Both the position numbers and the translations under genes were made by a program. A stretch of DNA of 64,000 nt, taken from Rachycentron canadum. Taxonomy: Eukaryota > Chordata > Actinopteri > Carangiformes > Rachycentridae. Within the stretch, counting starts at the first letter, position 1, and the number at the start of each line of letters is the position of its first letter. The notes beneath the pieces were generated by a model that had not been told where the DNA came from, made no database searches, and worked only from the letters and a program-made list of their open reading frames with translations. The stretch lies in assembly GCA_038496675.1 (NCBI GenBank), contig CM076658.1, positions 13,624,523 to 13,688,522 of the forward strand, given 5' to 3'. Of this stretch, positions 1 through 11,284 are shown in pieces.

Positions 1-1859
1 ATTTTTCCACCCTGCCTTTGATGTCATTTAACTCTGTTCACGATCAGAATCAACAAAAACTTCCCAAAACAAATACGACATGTTAACAGAAAAGTTGCCA
101 TTAATTTACTAGCCAGACTCTTGGTGCTGCTTCAGAGTTTTTCATGGTGTTTTAGATTGTGGTTTTTTTTTTGTTTGTTTTTTTTAACTTCTGTACAGAA
201 ATGTAAGTTGTTGTATAGAGTTGCCATGCATCTGACAAGTAGCCAAGCAACCTCGCTTTTGATCATGTAAGGCCTTACAATAAAAAAAAAAAAAAAAAAA
301 AAAAGAGAGAAAGTGAAAAGTCTGTTAGGAAATGTTGGTCAAAAGGTTAGAAAAGCAATTTTCAACTTGTTTGATTAATTTTTCTCTGGACGCTATTGTG
401 TTCAGCAATGGAGCATATGAATCATATTGAGAATATTATTGTTTGCTGGCTATCTTTCATATAGAAGTCTCCATGGGTTCATTCAGTTCTAAGGAACTAA
501 GAATTCACCGGCAACGCCAGTCAGACCCTGTCCAAATTCTACTCATGCTAATTGGTTTGGATAGGGTCACATTGTGGTACATTAAAATCATTGCAGGAGA
601 AAACTGTATTTTGAAAGTTTGACATCACAGTTCTCTTTATTCTTTTGCATTTAATTTATTGTATTTATTTTTCTTAGTTTTTCTTATTTCATAGTTTTAT
701 TTTTTACTTCAAATAATAGTAATTATTTTATGTTCAGAGAGAAATCATTTTTGGATATAAATAGATGCTTGCTTAATGGATTTGCAATAAACTAAAATAA
801 AAGTTTTCAAAGTGGAATGAAATGATCCCTTCTTATCCCATCCCAACAAACGGTGATCTTCAAACTGAAATTGTGTTATATACCATTCAACCAGACTTTC
901 AAATGGAGATAAGCCAAATCAAAACAGCTTTGCTATGTTGAGGGAACTACACTTATTTTAGGAAATTGGTAGCCTTCGACATTTATGCTACTTGTTAAGT
1001 GTTTTGGAATTTCATTCATAGAAATAAAATAGGTTAGATAAGTTTTCTTTTTTCAATTGCCCAGTTGTACACATAATATGTTATTGTTGGTAAAGGAGGT
1101 GGAAATAAGACTTAACTTTTTTTTATAAATAATTTATCTTTAAAGTATACAAATAATTTATTTTTATTTCTATACAATCATTGTTGGGATATTATTATTA
1201 CTAATAGTATTATATTGCTGCTCTTTTCCACCACAGCTGCTTGTTAATTGATAGAATTGATTGATAGGGCACCATGCTGCACCAATGTTTGTGTTCTGTC
1301 TTTGTTAAGGTCTTTGCAGGTCAACCACATTTTGGATCAAGTCTAATCATCGTGGGGTCTATTTTGAGTCTTGGGTTACCCTTGGGTCGGGTGTCTCTCT
1401 TTTAAAAATGAATTTATATAAGACCACTAACTGATAGTGCTCCAAAGAGATACCACTTCAGTGAAGATTGCTTGTGCATTGTGTTAAACCTGTGCCACTA
1501 GTTGACAGAATACTGCTGAGATAGTCATGCCATTTAAATAAATGAATGTTTAAAGCCAAAATTGGGTCGCATTTAGAACACACAGGGTGGTGTTTGATCA
1601 AAGTGCCAGCAAGTTTGAAAAGGTGGTGTGGCGATGTAGTTTGCAGTTGGATGTGCTGCTGCTTTTCAGATCACAAAGCTGTGGCATCACACCATAGATA
1701 AGCTCAACAAACTCTGTTTCTGTCTCACCTTCTTCTCCCAGTTGTAAGCAGCCCTCCACATAGACACCAACACCCTGTTTCACACTGTCTTGATACTTGT
1801 GCCTGCACTAGGTGGTATGGAAATGCCATATGAATATTTCATGATGCTTCTTTTATTAG
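1..1859. other. Left flank / probable PRPF40A intron, no exon recognised
   Basis: AT-rich sequence with no ORF resembling the known PRPF40A N-terminus or any other protein I recognise. It holds an A-run at about 282-304, a 12-bp palindrome at 267-278, a hairpin at 524-568 and AATAAA-type hexamers near 786. Because the first visible PRPF40A exon begins at a splice acceptor (AG at 1858-1859), this is most likely intron, with the start-codon exon off the left edge. An upstream gene's 3' end in the first 800 bases cannot be excluded. Confidence 0.55.
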
Positions 1860-4800
1860 ATGCCAGGCATGATGCCACCTATGATGCCAGGGATGATGAT
1901 GCCCCCTCGCATGCCAGCTGCGGCTGTACAACCGACAGGACCGGTAACTCTTCTCACTACTTTTTCACCAGTGCTGCTTCACACTTCTTAAAAATACATG
2001 GGAATCTGTGAAATGCTAAATGAAGCATTTTCACACCAAGAAACACTTCTGTTAGATATAAATTGATGTCACTCCATAAAAGAATTCTTCATTCTTAACC
2101 ATAGATCGAAATGAACCAGCTGAAAAGCATAATTAAATAGTTTCTGATAAAAATGAACACCTGAGTGCAATATGTCCCTTATTGTCACTTTTTTTTTTTT
2201 TAAGTCCCTCACTGTTTATATCCTTTTAATTTTACTTTTTACTCAGTAGCAAGCAAGTTATGCAAATGAGCAGTGTGATATATTTATTGTGAGCACGCCC
2301 TGGCAGATTTAGAGATCATAAGACATACACTTAATCAGCTCAAGTATATTTTTACATCTTTATGGTGTGGAGGTTTGTACTAATTAGGAAAGCTTTGTTA
2401 GTTACTGTGTAGTTTGAATAATGAGTCTGTATTCCCATATCTGCTGATATGCAACTTCAAGATTTCTTAGTGTTTCTTGGGAAAATAATTAACTAATAAA
2501 ATTGTCTTTTTCACAGCCTGGTGTTGACTCCACAGGTAAGGGCCTTATTTGATATGATTTATCAATCACATTCTTCATATTTTGTGTTCATTGGAAGTAC
2601 AGGTTCAGCCTGATTTGCTTTTTTTGTCTTCACAGCTGCTGCACCTGGAACAGCTGTAAGTGTAATATAATTTCCCTGCTGTAATTTCAATTTTGCGTCT
2701 TCTTTGTTAGCATTTTTCACAGCGGTCTGACACACTATCATTTATTCCTTTGTCTTTGCAGAGTACCACAAATGGATCTCCACAGGAAGAACAGCCAAAG
2801 AAGGTCTGTGGACATTGAAAATGGAAAGACTAAAGTGAAAGATTTGATAATATTGACTTGGTTCATTTAAAATTGAACCAATATGAAACAGTTTCTTGCT
2901 CTGTTTCTTTTTTTTTTTTGATACTGAAACGGCTGACTCTTTTTCTTTTGTCCACCTCAGAAGTCCCTGTGGACTGAACACAAATCACTGGATGGGAAGA
3001 CCTATTATTACAACACAGAGACCAAGCAGTCCACCTGGGAGAAACCTGATGAACTCAAGTCTCCTGCAGAAGTACAAACCATTATCACTTACATAACTTA
3101 AAAATGTACTTCTAACTGCCGGAAACCAACCACTTGTTTATTCACTGACATATTCAGCTACTTTTTTAGACAAAACATCTTTCCTCTCTTTCTGTCCTCC
3201 CTGTCTTGCTTACTTGTATTTATCAGTGATAGTGCATATTAATCAAGATAATATTTATTCCAGATTTGGGCAAATCCTGTTCTCAGAATATTAAGAGGCC
3301 TTGCCTATATATGTTAAAACATTTCTCTCTGATAGATGAGTGATTTTCATGTGGATAACATGGAGCTGACACTGCATTAGTCACCTCAGTATATTTATCC
3401 CAACTGACATGCTTTCCCCTTTTTTTTTTAACCATTTTAGCAAATGCTGTCTAAATGCCCTTGGAAGGAATACAAGTCAGACACAGGGAAGCCTTATTAT
3501 TACAACTCTCAGACAAAGGAGTCCAGATGGACCAAACCCAAAGAGCTGGAGGATCTGGAAGGTAAAGAGCTGTTTTCTGATGTCTGATGTCACACCTGTT
3601 GTGAGAAAGACAGTGATGTTCCACTCTGAGCTCCATGGATGAGCCTTTAACAGCATGGTGAATGGCGGGCTTGTTAAACGAATACCGCAGCACATTACAG
3701 GGCTTTGGGCATTACTGATGTACAAGCACAGGAAGTACAAATACAGAGCACATGGTGGCTCCTTCAGTACATTTATCTCTCTGCTGGTCTCTTATCTGTA
3801 GTAAGCTTTGAAATGAAAACGAGTAGCCTAACAGCTATCTCCCTTTGTCTGTTCCAGCTATGATCAAAGCAGAGGAGAATGGGTAAGAGCTTCTTGTTTA
3901 CCTTTATTTACTCTTCACTGCTACATCTTGTATTATGAACAACAAACATAAAATTAAAAGTTATTAAAACCCCATTTGTTGTATTATTAATACTACTGTG
4001 TATTTGATGCTCGATATCCCAATCAGCTACATTATCCTTGTGTTCTTATAATCATGTGATGACTTCACCATCATGCTCTGATTTCAGACCGACAGAGGCA
4101 GCAGCTCCTGGCACTACCACAGCTCCTGCAGTCCAAGCAGATAATACAGCCACTATGGCGACCGTAATGGAGGCGGAAACTGCAACAGCAGTCTCAGAGG
4201 AACAACTGTCCCAGGCGGCTGTGCATCACGCACCTGAGGTCAAGACTGCCGATGCACCTGTGACATCCTCGGAGAGCTCAGCTGCCACAGAGGCCACAGC
4301 CAGGTAAACAATGATGTCTGATACAGAGACAGGTATAATCTTCAGTCCTACACACAAATACAGCGAGTCAGAACCACAGGTCAAAGTGACACCAGGATTA
4401 TCTCTCAATTTATAATGTATTCATGACTGAGGAGGTTTTTGTGTTTCATTACCCTCAGTGTTGAAGTCGCAAAGGAAGAACGGCCAGAGCTTCAGAAGAA
4501 AACTTACAAGTGGAACACAAAAGAGGAGGCCAAGCAGGCATTCAAAGAGCTGCTGAAGGAGAAGGTGAGACAGATCAAGTGTCAAGTGGAGTTAACCTGT
4601 AAGATGATCTCCAGGCCACACTGTGAAGGAGAGTGGGAGGCTCTGCTGTTTGTGTAGTGAAGTCATGAATGTTTATACTAGATTACATTTAACAGGTCGT
4701 ATACAAAAACTTCCACCTATTATTATTCATTAATGTGCATTAAGCTGTTGTTCGGTTGGGCAAAAAAAATTAGACTTCCAATCCAGAAGTTCTAATTTCA

Positions 4801-7800
4801 TCAAAGTGACTCCAAGTAGTGTGTTAATGGTTGAGTTGTACATAGAGGGTCTATTAAGATTAATTTTCCATCTCTGTCCTAATGCCAGATGTATTTACCA
4901 GCACATGCGTTGTATTCTGATGTTAATCTAATCCCTGTCCTTCTTCATGAGCCCCTGGGAGGTTTTAGCATGATTGTTAAGGATCACCTCCTGTTGCTTT
5001 TAGTTGTGTTGTGTGTTCACTTGCAAGGTAGCCTAGCACCACCCACCTTGAATGCTGCTATATTTAGGCTCTTTTTAATTTTGTGCACAAAGCTCTCCTC
5101 TGAGATTGCTTGCCATTTCCTGCAAGATCTTAATGGCTCTGTCTTTATGATTAGCTTTATTGGATCAAAGGCACCGGGCTGGCTAGGATTAAGACAGTGA
5201 GAGAAAGTGGCATGCCTCAGTGAGTTAGAATAACTGTGACAGCTGACAAGACAGAGGCACGCGGTGGAATCAGTTCATAATGGATGAAGGCGTCCCTCCC
5301 TGGGAGAGGCAAGCGGCAGAAGGGGCACTTCTTTGAATTATTGCCACTTCACACCTCTTAGCCCAGCATCTATTAGTAATTAAGAAAATGTGTTGCATTC
5401 GAGGAGCCAGAGCAGCACACGTCATTGTTCCTCCTCCTGTCTTGTGTGCTTATTCTAACAAATAACAATAAGACCATTGATTTTCTTTGTTCTAATGTAT
5501 GAATATATTGGAAATGTCACATTAATTTAACAATTTAGCCTTAGCTCACAAACCATCATGATTTTGTCATTCCAGGGCGTGTCTTCAAACTCCTCTTGGG
5601 AACAGGCTATGAAAATGATAATCAATGATCCTCGCTACAGGTACACTATTCTCCCATGATCAGTTTATTCTATCTACTGTACAATAGGAGATGAGAACAA
5701 ATCCAGTTTCTCAAATTTCTTACTTTTCCTCATCATCAAAGTGCACTTCCCAAACTGAGTGAGAAGAAGCAGGCATTTAATGCCTACAAAGTCCAGACAG
5801 AGAAGGAAGAAAAGGAGGAGGCCAGAATTAAATACAAGGAGTCCAAAGAGACCTTTCAGAGGTTCTTGGAGAACCATGAGAAGATGACATCTACCACCAG
5901 ATACAAGTAAGTGCTACACTTGCAATAAATGTCAGGGCTTTTGTTCCCTCCTGTAGTGATTTGTGGTTCCCGAATTGTCAATATGATTATGCAGATGAGA
6001 TGACTGAAAGCCAATCTATGGCTTATGCACGCCATCATGTAGTTACAACACGGTTGGCTTCCACTTAAACTACCATGACCTGTTAGAGCTCATCACACTG
6101 TTCCTGAATTGTGTGTGTTGCTAGATCAGAATTTAGAGAGTGAACAGACTCAATGATTTCCCTGTTCTAATGGCAGAACAAAGGTGCATATGACATATTG
6201 TTTTCACTGAATTTCACACATAAAGGCAACTATCTATTCTATCTAGGCAGTTTTTTTCATCCATAAATATGTGGTAATCAGATATGAGTCAAAACATCAG
6301 GCGCTTCAGTCTAAAATGCTGCAGTTTTGATCGTTGGTATTGCTTGTGACATCCAGTTCACCAGCACTTTTTGATTTGGCATTGGGGTGAAAGTCTTTGC
6401 GATGGATGGATTGACTGGTGACCTTGACAATGAGCCAGCTTCAGAGTTCAGCTGGCACCAGGGCAGCAATCTGGGATGGCACACAACAGGCAGTTGGAGA
6501 GTGATAGCAGGGCTGTGTGTGTCCGTGTGTGTCTGTGTCTGTCCTTGCATTTAAAAGCTTATCTCACCGCAGTCAACCTCAGCCTCCGGCTCCTCTGAGC
6601 ATTAAGTTTGCAGCAGCAGTCAAGAAAATGAAATGTTCAGTGCACATCATTAAAGACAGCTTCGTATACATTTCTGTGCTTTTTAAGTTTTTATTAGGGT
6701 TTCATAAATATTGTAGTAACTCTACACAAGTGTGCACTTAATGGCATTTCCTAAGTATTAATGAAGTATTTAAGGAAGATTTGGGCTGTGAAATGCTGCC
6801 CTCATGTGGGTTGTGTGAAAATATCCCAATAATGTATGTGGGTGTACTTGTAATCCAGGAAAGCAGAACAGATGTTTGGTGAGCTGGAGGTGTGGAGTTG
6901 TGTTCCAGAGAGAGACAGGCTGGAGATCTATGAAGATGTGTTGTTCTACCTTGCTAAGAAGGAGAAGGTAAGGCGTTGTTCTGCAGCCAACAGGTTGATT
7001 TTAGTCTTTGAGATCTCCTGAAATCCTGGTTTCATTCTCTGTTCCAACTGTTTCCAGGAGCAAGCCAAGCAGCTGAGAAAGAGGAACTGGGAAGCTCTGA
7101 AAAACATTCTGGACAACATGGCCAACGTCACCTACCGCACCACCTGGTCTGAGGCCCAGCAGTACCTGCTAGACAACCCCACCTTTGCAGAAGATGAAGA
7201 GCTGCAGAGTATGAGCACAGGGATTAAAAAAAAAAAAGAAATAGTTTCATATATTTCTTCACACATTAATTGGAGAGAAAATGTGAACATAACTACATAC
7301 TATATATTACTAGATTACTACAGCCAATAATGGTCATAGGTTCCCTTGGTTCTATTTAGCCCTCTTGATAATGTTATCTTCTGACAGATATGGACAAAGA
7401 GGATGCCCTGATTTGTTTTGAGGAGCACATCCGGGCACTGGAGAAAGAGGAGGAGGAAGAGAAACAGAAGACTCTCCTCAGGGAGAGGAGGCGACAACGC
7501 AAGAACAGGGAGGCTTTCCAGGTGAGAGGGAATGGATACTTACAAATGTAATGGAAGTTACTTTGTAGGGAAAACAAAAACCTTTCTCATTTTGAAAAAA
7601 ATGCAGCAGGGACAAGTTGTTTATTACAACAGCTGTTGTGCTTTCCCCCCCATGTCTACTGAAAAAAGTTTAATAATTATCTAAATCCAAAAAGGAATAA
7701 TTTTATTTGTTTAAACTGGGGATATTACTTGTTGTCCTGATTCATATTTTGCTGTTCCTCCTTCAGAAATTTCTTGATGAGCTCCATGACCACGGCCAGC

Positions 7801-10580
7801 TTCACTCTATGTCAGCCTGGATGGAAATGTACCCAACCCTGAGTTCAGACATCCGCTTTGCCAACATGCTTGGCCAGCCGGGTAAGACAGCAGGCCACAG
7901 CACACGTGGCTTCACACGTCCACATGAGCTGAGTGCGCTAAAGCACGTGGATGTGAAATGCAGGCAACAGCACAAGACATGAAGGCAGAAATAAAGCATT
8001 CACAGCTCAGGATGTAAATACTGTATGAAATGCAGTACTGCATTGTTGAGCAAGTTTTACTTATTAACCCCAGTTACTTTAGATCTCTTTTTTGTTTACT
8101 TTTCCCCAAAAAATCAATCTGATGCATCTTCTGGCTTCATTGTTTTTGCAGCCTAGTTGTTGGACTCTGAGGTTTTATAGTTTTATTGCCGCACAAAACA
8201 ATATATAGGCTGTTTTCATGTGTTTTGTTGTTCAGGTTCCACTCCCCTGGATCTTTTCAAATTCTATGTGGAAGATTTGAAGGCTCGCTACCATGATGAA
8301 AAAAGGATCATCAAAGATATTCTTAAAGTGAGATTATTATACCTCCGGTGCAAAACTCATTAATATCTGCCATATTGTGAAAGGGGTAAAGTGCACATTG
8401 TACATCTTCACATACCAATGTCTCTTCTGTGAGTTTGTTTTGATGTAGGTAGATTTTAATAAAGTTATTTTATTTAATTCCCTTCTCTCCTTCACCAGGA
8501 CAAAGGCTTTCTGGTCGAAGTCAACACCAGCTTTGATGACTTCGGATCAGTTATCAGCTCAGACAAGAGAGCCACCACACTGGATGCCGGAAACATTAAG
8601 CTGGCCTTCAACAGTGTAAGACTTCCGTCCTACGCAATCCTTCTCCACCATATTATTACAATTGACAGCAGCAGCTCTGCCATTCATTTTTAATATTTGC
8701 AAATTTTATATTCCTCAGTTTTCACTTTGTCAAAGATGTGTAAATTCAGTTACACTCAAAGGTGTTGTTGTACAGCACTACAATTATATTTCAAAATATT
8801 TGTTGCCCCCAGTGACATACATGAGGGAGACAGGAAACGTCTGTGAATATAATGCATCAGTACTGTGACCTCAGTGCAGTGTTATTACATTACACCTCTG
8901 TCAGTGTCAAAAAATGAAACAACCAGCACATAACAGGCACCATTAAAGTAGATGTTATGGCAGAACAGCTATATTGGATTCTATATAATTGTGGTGCAGT
9001 GCCCAGACAACTGGGAAACAAAGTATATAACGGCATATTTCAGTTACTGAGTTTAAAGTGACCTTTACTTTATGAGCAATATTTAAAATATTTCATTCAA
9101 GAATGTCTGTGGAGTTTACAATAGTCTTCTACAAAGTTTGTATTGATTGATTAACCCACTTTGCAACATCTTTTTTGTGTAGTTACTGGAGAAGGCTGAA
9201 GCCAGAGAGAGGGAGCGAGAGAAGGAGGAGGCCAGGAAGATGAAAAGGAAGGAAGCAGCCTTCAAGAACATGCTGAAACAGGCCACACCACCACTGGAGC
9301 CAGAGGCTACATGGGAGGGAGTACGTCTGAATAATATTGTTATAGTTTCACTACACTAGCTGTTTTTCTATTTATACCCCATTTTCCACTATTTAGTTCT
9401 ATTAATTTCAAAGTTATTTGTTAAACAGTGGGTGGAGTTTTTTGTTCTTATTGCATGATGCTGATGTTTTGTGATGATTCACAATTTATCTTATCAGGTC
9501 AGAGAGAGATTCTTGAAAGAATCTGCCTTTGAAGACGTGACTCTGGAGTCAGAGAGGAAGAGGATATTCAAAGACTTCATGCATGTCTTAGAGGTAAGGC
9601 TGTCATCACGGTGGGAATGGGTTGAATTCATGATTGATGACAGTCATGGCGTTAAACATTGTACTCATTATTTCAACAGCATGAATGCCAACATCACCAC
9701 TCGAAGGCAAAGAAGCACTCGAAGAAGTCCAAGAAGCACCACAGGAAACGTTCCCGCTCTCGATCGGTCAGTAAACCTCACCACTGTGCTTAGACAAGAC
9801 ACTGAGCTGTGGGCAAACAATTTAGCAATCAATAATCTAGCCCCTACATCACACTTCACTGATCTCTAAATTACCTGACTTTAATGTTTTTGACAGGGCT
9901 CAGAGTCTGAGGATGAGGAATATCACAAGAAGAAAAAGAGGTCACAGTCTAAGTCCCCTTCTGAGCGCTCCTCTAGTGGAGAATCTGGTGAGTGGGTTTC
10001 ACAGCTTAGTGAATCTATTTATCATCCTATCAAACAAGTGCAATGCAATTGACATTTACTGACATTTTCCTCCTGAAACCAGAGAGAAGCTATAAGAAAT
10101 CCAAGAAGCACAAGAAGAAGGGCAAGAAGAGACGCCACAAGTCTGTAAGTACCAAATCCATTTATTGTGTATAGATAAATCTGAATGTGCATGTTGTGTT
10201 TGTATGTACGCTGACTGTGATTGCATCAAACAGGCGTCACCAGATTCTGACAATGAGAAGAAAGGACGAGAACGTGATGGGAAGCGTGAAAAAGACCTGG
10301 ACAAAGATAAAGAGAACGACAAGTCTCGGGGGAAATCTCGCTCCGACTCTAAACAGAAGTCTCCTAAAAGGAAAGCGGCCAAAGAGGAGGTAAAGTTATT
10401 TACGGATTATCTTCTGTTAACAGTTTTACATTTATCCCTGTTCATTTTCATTGTAATTCCATTTCCATATAATGTGTCCCTTGTAATCAGGGCGGCTGGG
10501 ATACGTCAGGCAGTGAGCTGAGTGAAGGAGAGCTAGAGAAAAGAAGAAGAACTTTACTGGAACAGCTGGACGCACCTTGA
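1860..10580 (+). CDS. PRPF40A: PRPF40A, pre-mRNA-processing factor 40 homolog A (5'-partial)
   Basis: Nuclear splicing factor related to yeast Prp40. It is known to bridge the U1 snRNP at the 5' splice site to branch-point proteins through WW domains, and it binds phospho-CTD and other partners through FF domains. Exons: 1860-1943, 2517-2535, 2636-2655, 2762-2803, 2961-3071, 3441-3561, 3858-3882, 4088-4303, 4459-4564, 5576-5640, 5742-5906, 6859-6967, 7058-7208, 7388-7521, 7767-7881, 8236-8327, 8499-8615, 9183-9320, 9498-9593, 9680-9766, 9897-9987, 10083-10144, 10234-10389, 10491-10580. All introns are GT-AG and all phases close, giving 803 residues plus TGA. The order is a Met/Pro-rich N-terminal part, two WW domains (about 56-84 and 98-125), an Ala/Thr-rich linker, FF repeats (about 229-642) and a Lys/Arg/Ser tail. 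Similarity to vertebrate PRPF40A is near-identical through the FF region. The first exon(s) are outside the window. PRPF40B is less likely given the FMNL2 neighbour. Confidence 0.97.
2517..2803 (+). CDS. PRPF40A: PRPF40A microexon cluster
   Basis: Three consecutive very short exons of 19 nt (2517-2535), 20 nt (2636-2655) and 42 nt (2762-2803). Each has a clean pyrimidine-rich acceptor and a GT donor (gtaagg, gtaagt, gtctgt). They encode PGVDSTAAAPGTA followed by STTNGSPQEEQPKK, a low-complexity linker between the Met/Pro-rich N-terminus and WW1. The first two must be spliced together to keep frame (19+20=39 nt), while the third is in frame alone and could be skipped. Mammalian PRPF40A has a similar Gly/Ala/Ser linker here, but sequence conservation is weak. 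Confidence 0.85.
2961..3561 (+). CDS. PRPF40A: PRPF40A tandem WW-domain exons
   Basis: One exon per WW domain. Exon 2961-3071 carries W59, the YYYN core and W81 followed by EKP (visible-protein numbering). Exon 3441-3561 carries W100, a second YYYN and W122 followed by TKP. WW domains bind proline-rich ligands; in this family the ligands include SF1/BBP-type branch-point proteins. After exon 3441-3561 the gene goes straight to a 25-nt exon (3858-3882, AMIKAEENG). The mammalian insert between ELEDLEG and AMIKAEE has no counterpart that I can see in intron 3562-3857. Confidence 0.96.
4088..4303 (+). CDS. PRPF40A: PRPF40A Ala/Thr-rich linker exon
   Basis: A 216-nt phase-symmetric exon encoding 72 residues rich in Ala, Thr, Glu and Val (starting PTEAAAPGTTTAPAVQADN). 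It separates the WW pair from the FF repeats. Mammalian PRPF40A has an equally Ala-rich but longer linker at the same place. The segment is fast-evolving, probably disordered, and can be skipped without frame change. Confidence 0.9.
4459..9593 (+). CDS. PRPF40A: PRPF40A FF-domain exons
   Basis: Eleven exons (4459-4564, 5576-5640, 5742-5906, 6859-6967, 7058-7208, 7388-7521, 7767-7881, 8236-8327, 8499-8615, 9183-9320, 9498-9593) encode about 430 residues, the best conserved part of the protein. FF hallmarks are visible. KQAFKELLKEK with WEQAMKMIINDPRYS forms FF1, and KAEQMFGELEVW with DRLEIYEDVLFYLAKKEK forms FF2. RKRNWEALKNIL, FQKFLDELHDHGQLH and AFKNMLKQ..WEGVRERFLKE..FEDVT mark later repeats. 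Charged coiled segments ([33 protein letters not shown]) separate them. FF domains bind phosphopeptides and spliceosomal proteins. Confidence 0.96.
4565..5575 (+). other. Longest left-gene intron with enhancer-like block
   Basis: PRPF40A intron of about 1.0 kb. No exon is seen. The stretch of about 5060-5400 has balanced composition, lacks repeats and contains TAAT/ATTA-type motifs (for example TTAGTAATTAAG near 5372-5383), unlike the AT-rich intronic background. This is a look-alike of conserved non-coding elements, not a demonstrated one. Confidence 0.3.
5907..6858 (+). other. PRPF40A intron, nothing recognised
   Basis: Intron between the first and second FF-region segments, with a short GT-rich patch near 6515-6540. 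I see no exon, RNA gene or repeat family. Confidence 0.6.
8616..9182 (+). other. PRPF40A intron, nothing recognised
   Basis: AT-rich intron of 567 nt. No coding potential, microsatellite or RNA motif is seen. Confidence 0.6.
9680..10580 (+). CDS. PRPF40A: PRPF40A Lys/Arg/Ser-rich C-terminal tail exons
   Basis: Exons 9680-9766, 9897-9987, 10083-10144, 10234-10389 and 10491-10580 encode a basic, serine-rich tail with HHHSKAKKHSKKSKKHHRKR, RSRSRS and many KK/KR clusters, suited to nuclear localisation and nuclear-speckle targeting. The protein ends in the conserved block WDTSGSELSEGELEKRRR..LLEQLD and then APP-like residues before TGA at 10578-10580. The introns here are short (85-130 nt). Confidence 0.95.
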
Positions 10581-11070
10581 TGATCACACTTCTGCCTTTT
10601 TGTTGTATTTGTACACCTCTACAAACATGCATTCCCCCTCAAGCTCATCTGACTGCACCGGTCACACCATTCTGGACTGACTGTGAGAGATAACATCTTT
10701 CACTGTGATTTCATGGGAATAGGCTACACTGAACTCACACTTACTTCATAAATAATTTGATATCAGCAACAGCTGATTGATCATTAAACATCAGGTTGTC
10801 CTTTTGTTAGCTTAAGATTTTTTAGTTGACTGTAGTTGTACATGTTTTCCATTGCTGATCATTTTTATATTCAATTAAAAGCATATCTTAATGTCTGACT
10901 GACTGTCTTTCACCTGGAAATATAGCAAGAAAGTAAGCACTCTTCCACAAGTCCAGAAAAAACAGGAAATATGTTGTCAATGAATGAGCCAAAAAGCTTT
11001 CATTTGGAGTATTTTGTCAAAAATCAATACACTGTAGTCAAATGTAATAAAATACTGTTTCAATGAATCA
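10581..11070 (+). other. PRPF40A: PRPF40A 3' UTR with two candidate poly(A) signals
   Basis: Non-coding sequence after the PRPF40A stop. ATTAAA at 10874-10879 is the proximal hexamer and a canonical AATAAA lies at 11046-11051. The 3' UTR is therefore roughly 0.3 or 0.5 kb. The end point is an estimate. Confidence 0.6.
10874..10879 (+). terminator. PRPF40A: PRPF40A proximal poly(A) signal ATTAAA
   Basis: The common variant hexamer about 295 nt after the PRPF40A stop codon, followed by a T/GT-containing stretch (atgtctgactgactgtcttt). A second, canonical AATAAA is at 11046-11051. Confidence 0.5.
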
Positions 11071-11284
11071 TGTCTGTATTGGATACGTAAGGTGTTTAGT
11101 ACAGTCAAAGTCTCTTATCTGTGTAATTTCTTACATTTATGAGACAGGCTTATTATTACCCCAATGTGGAGGTTAAAATTGAGACAGTTTGTGAAAATGT
11201 CAAGGTTGTCACTGTTAAATCTCAACCAACAGCAGTGTTACAAAGAAAATAAGTCCAATGTAGGTAAACAAGATAAACAAATCT

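Noticed and set aside
247..304. AATAAA followed by a long A-run, as in a processed retrocopy
   Set aside because: The hexamer runs directly into the A-run without the usual spacing, and no coding remnant lies upstream; a simple A-rich repeat is more likely.
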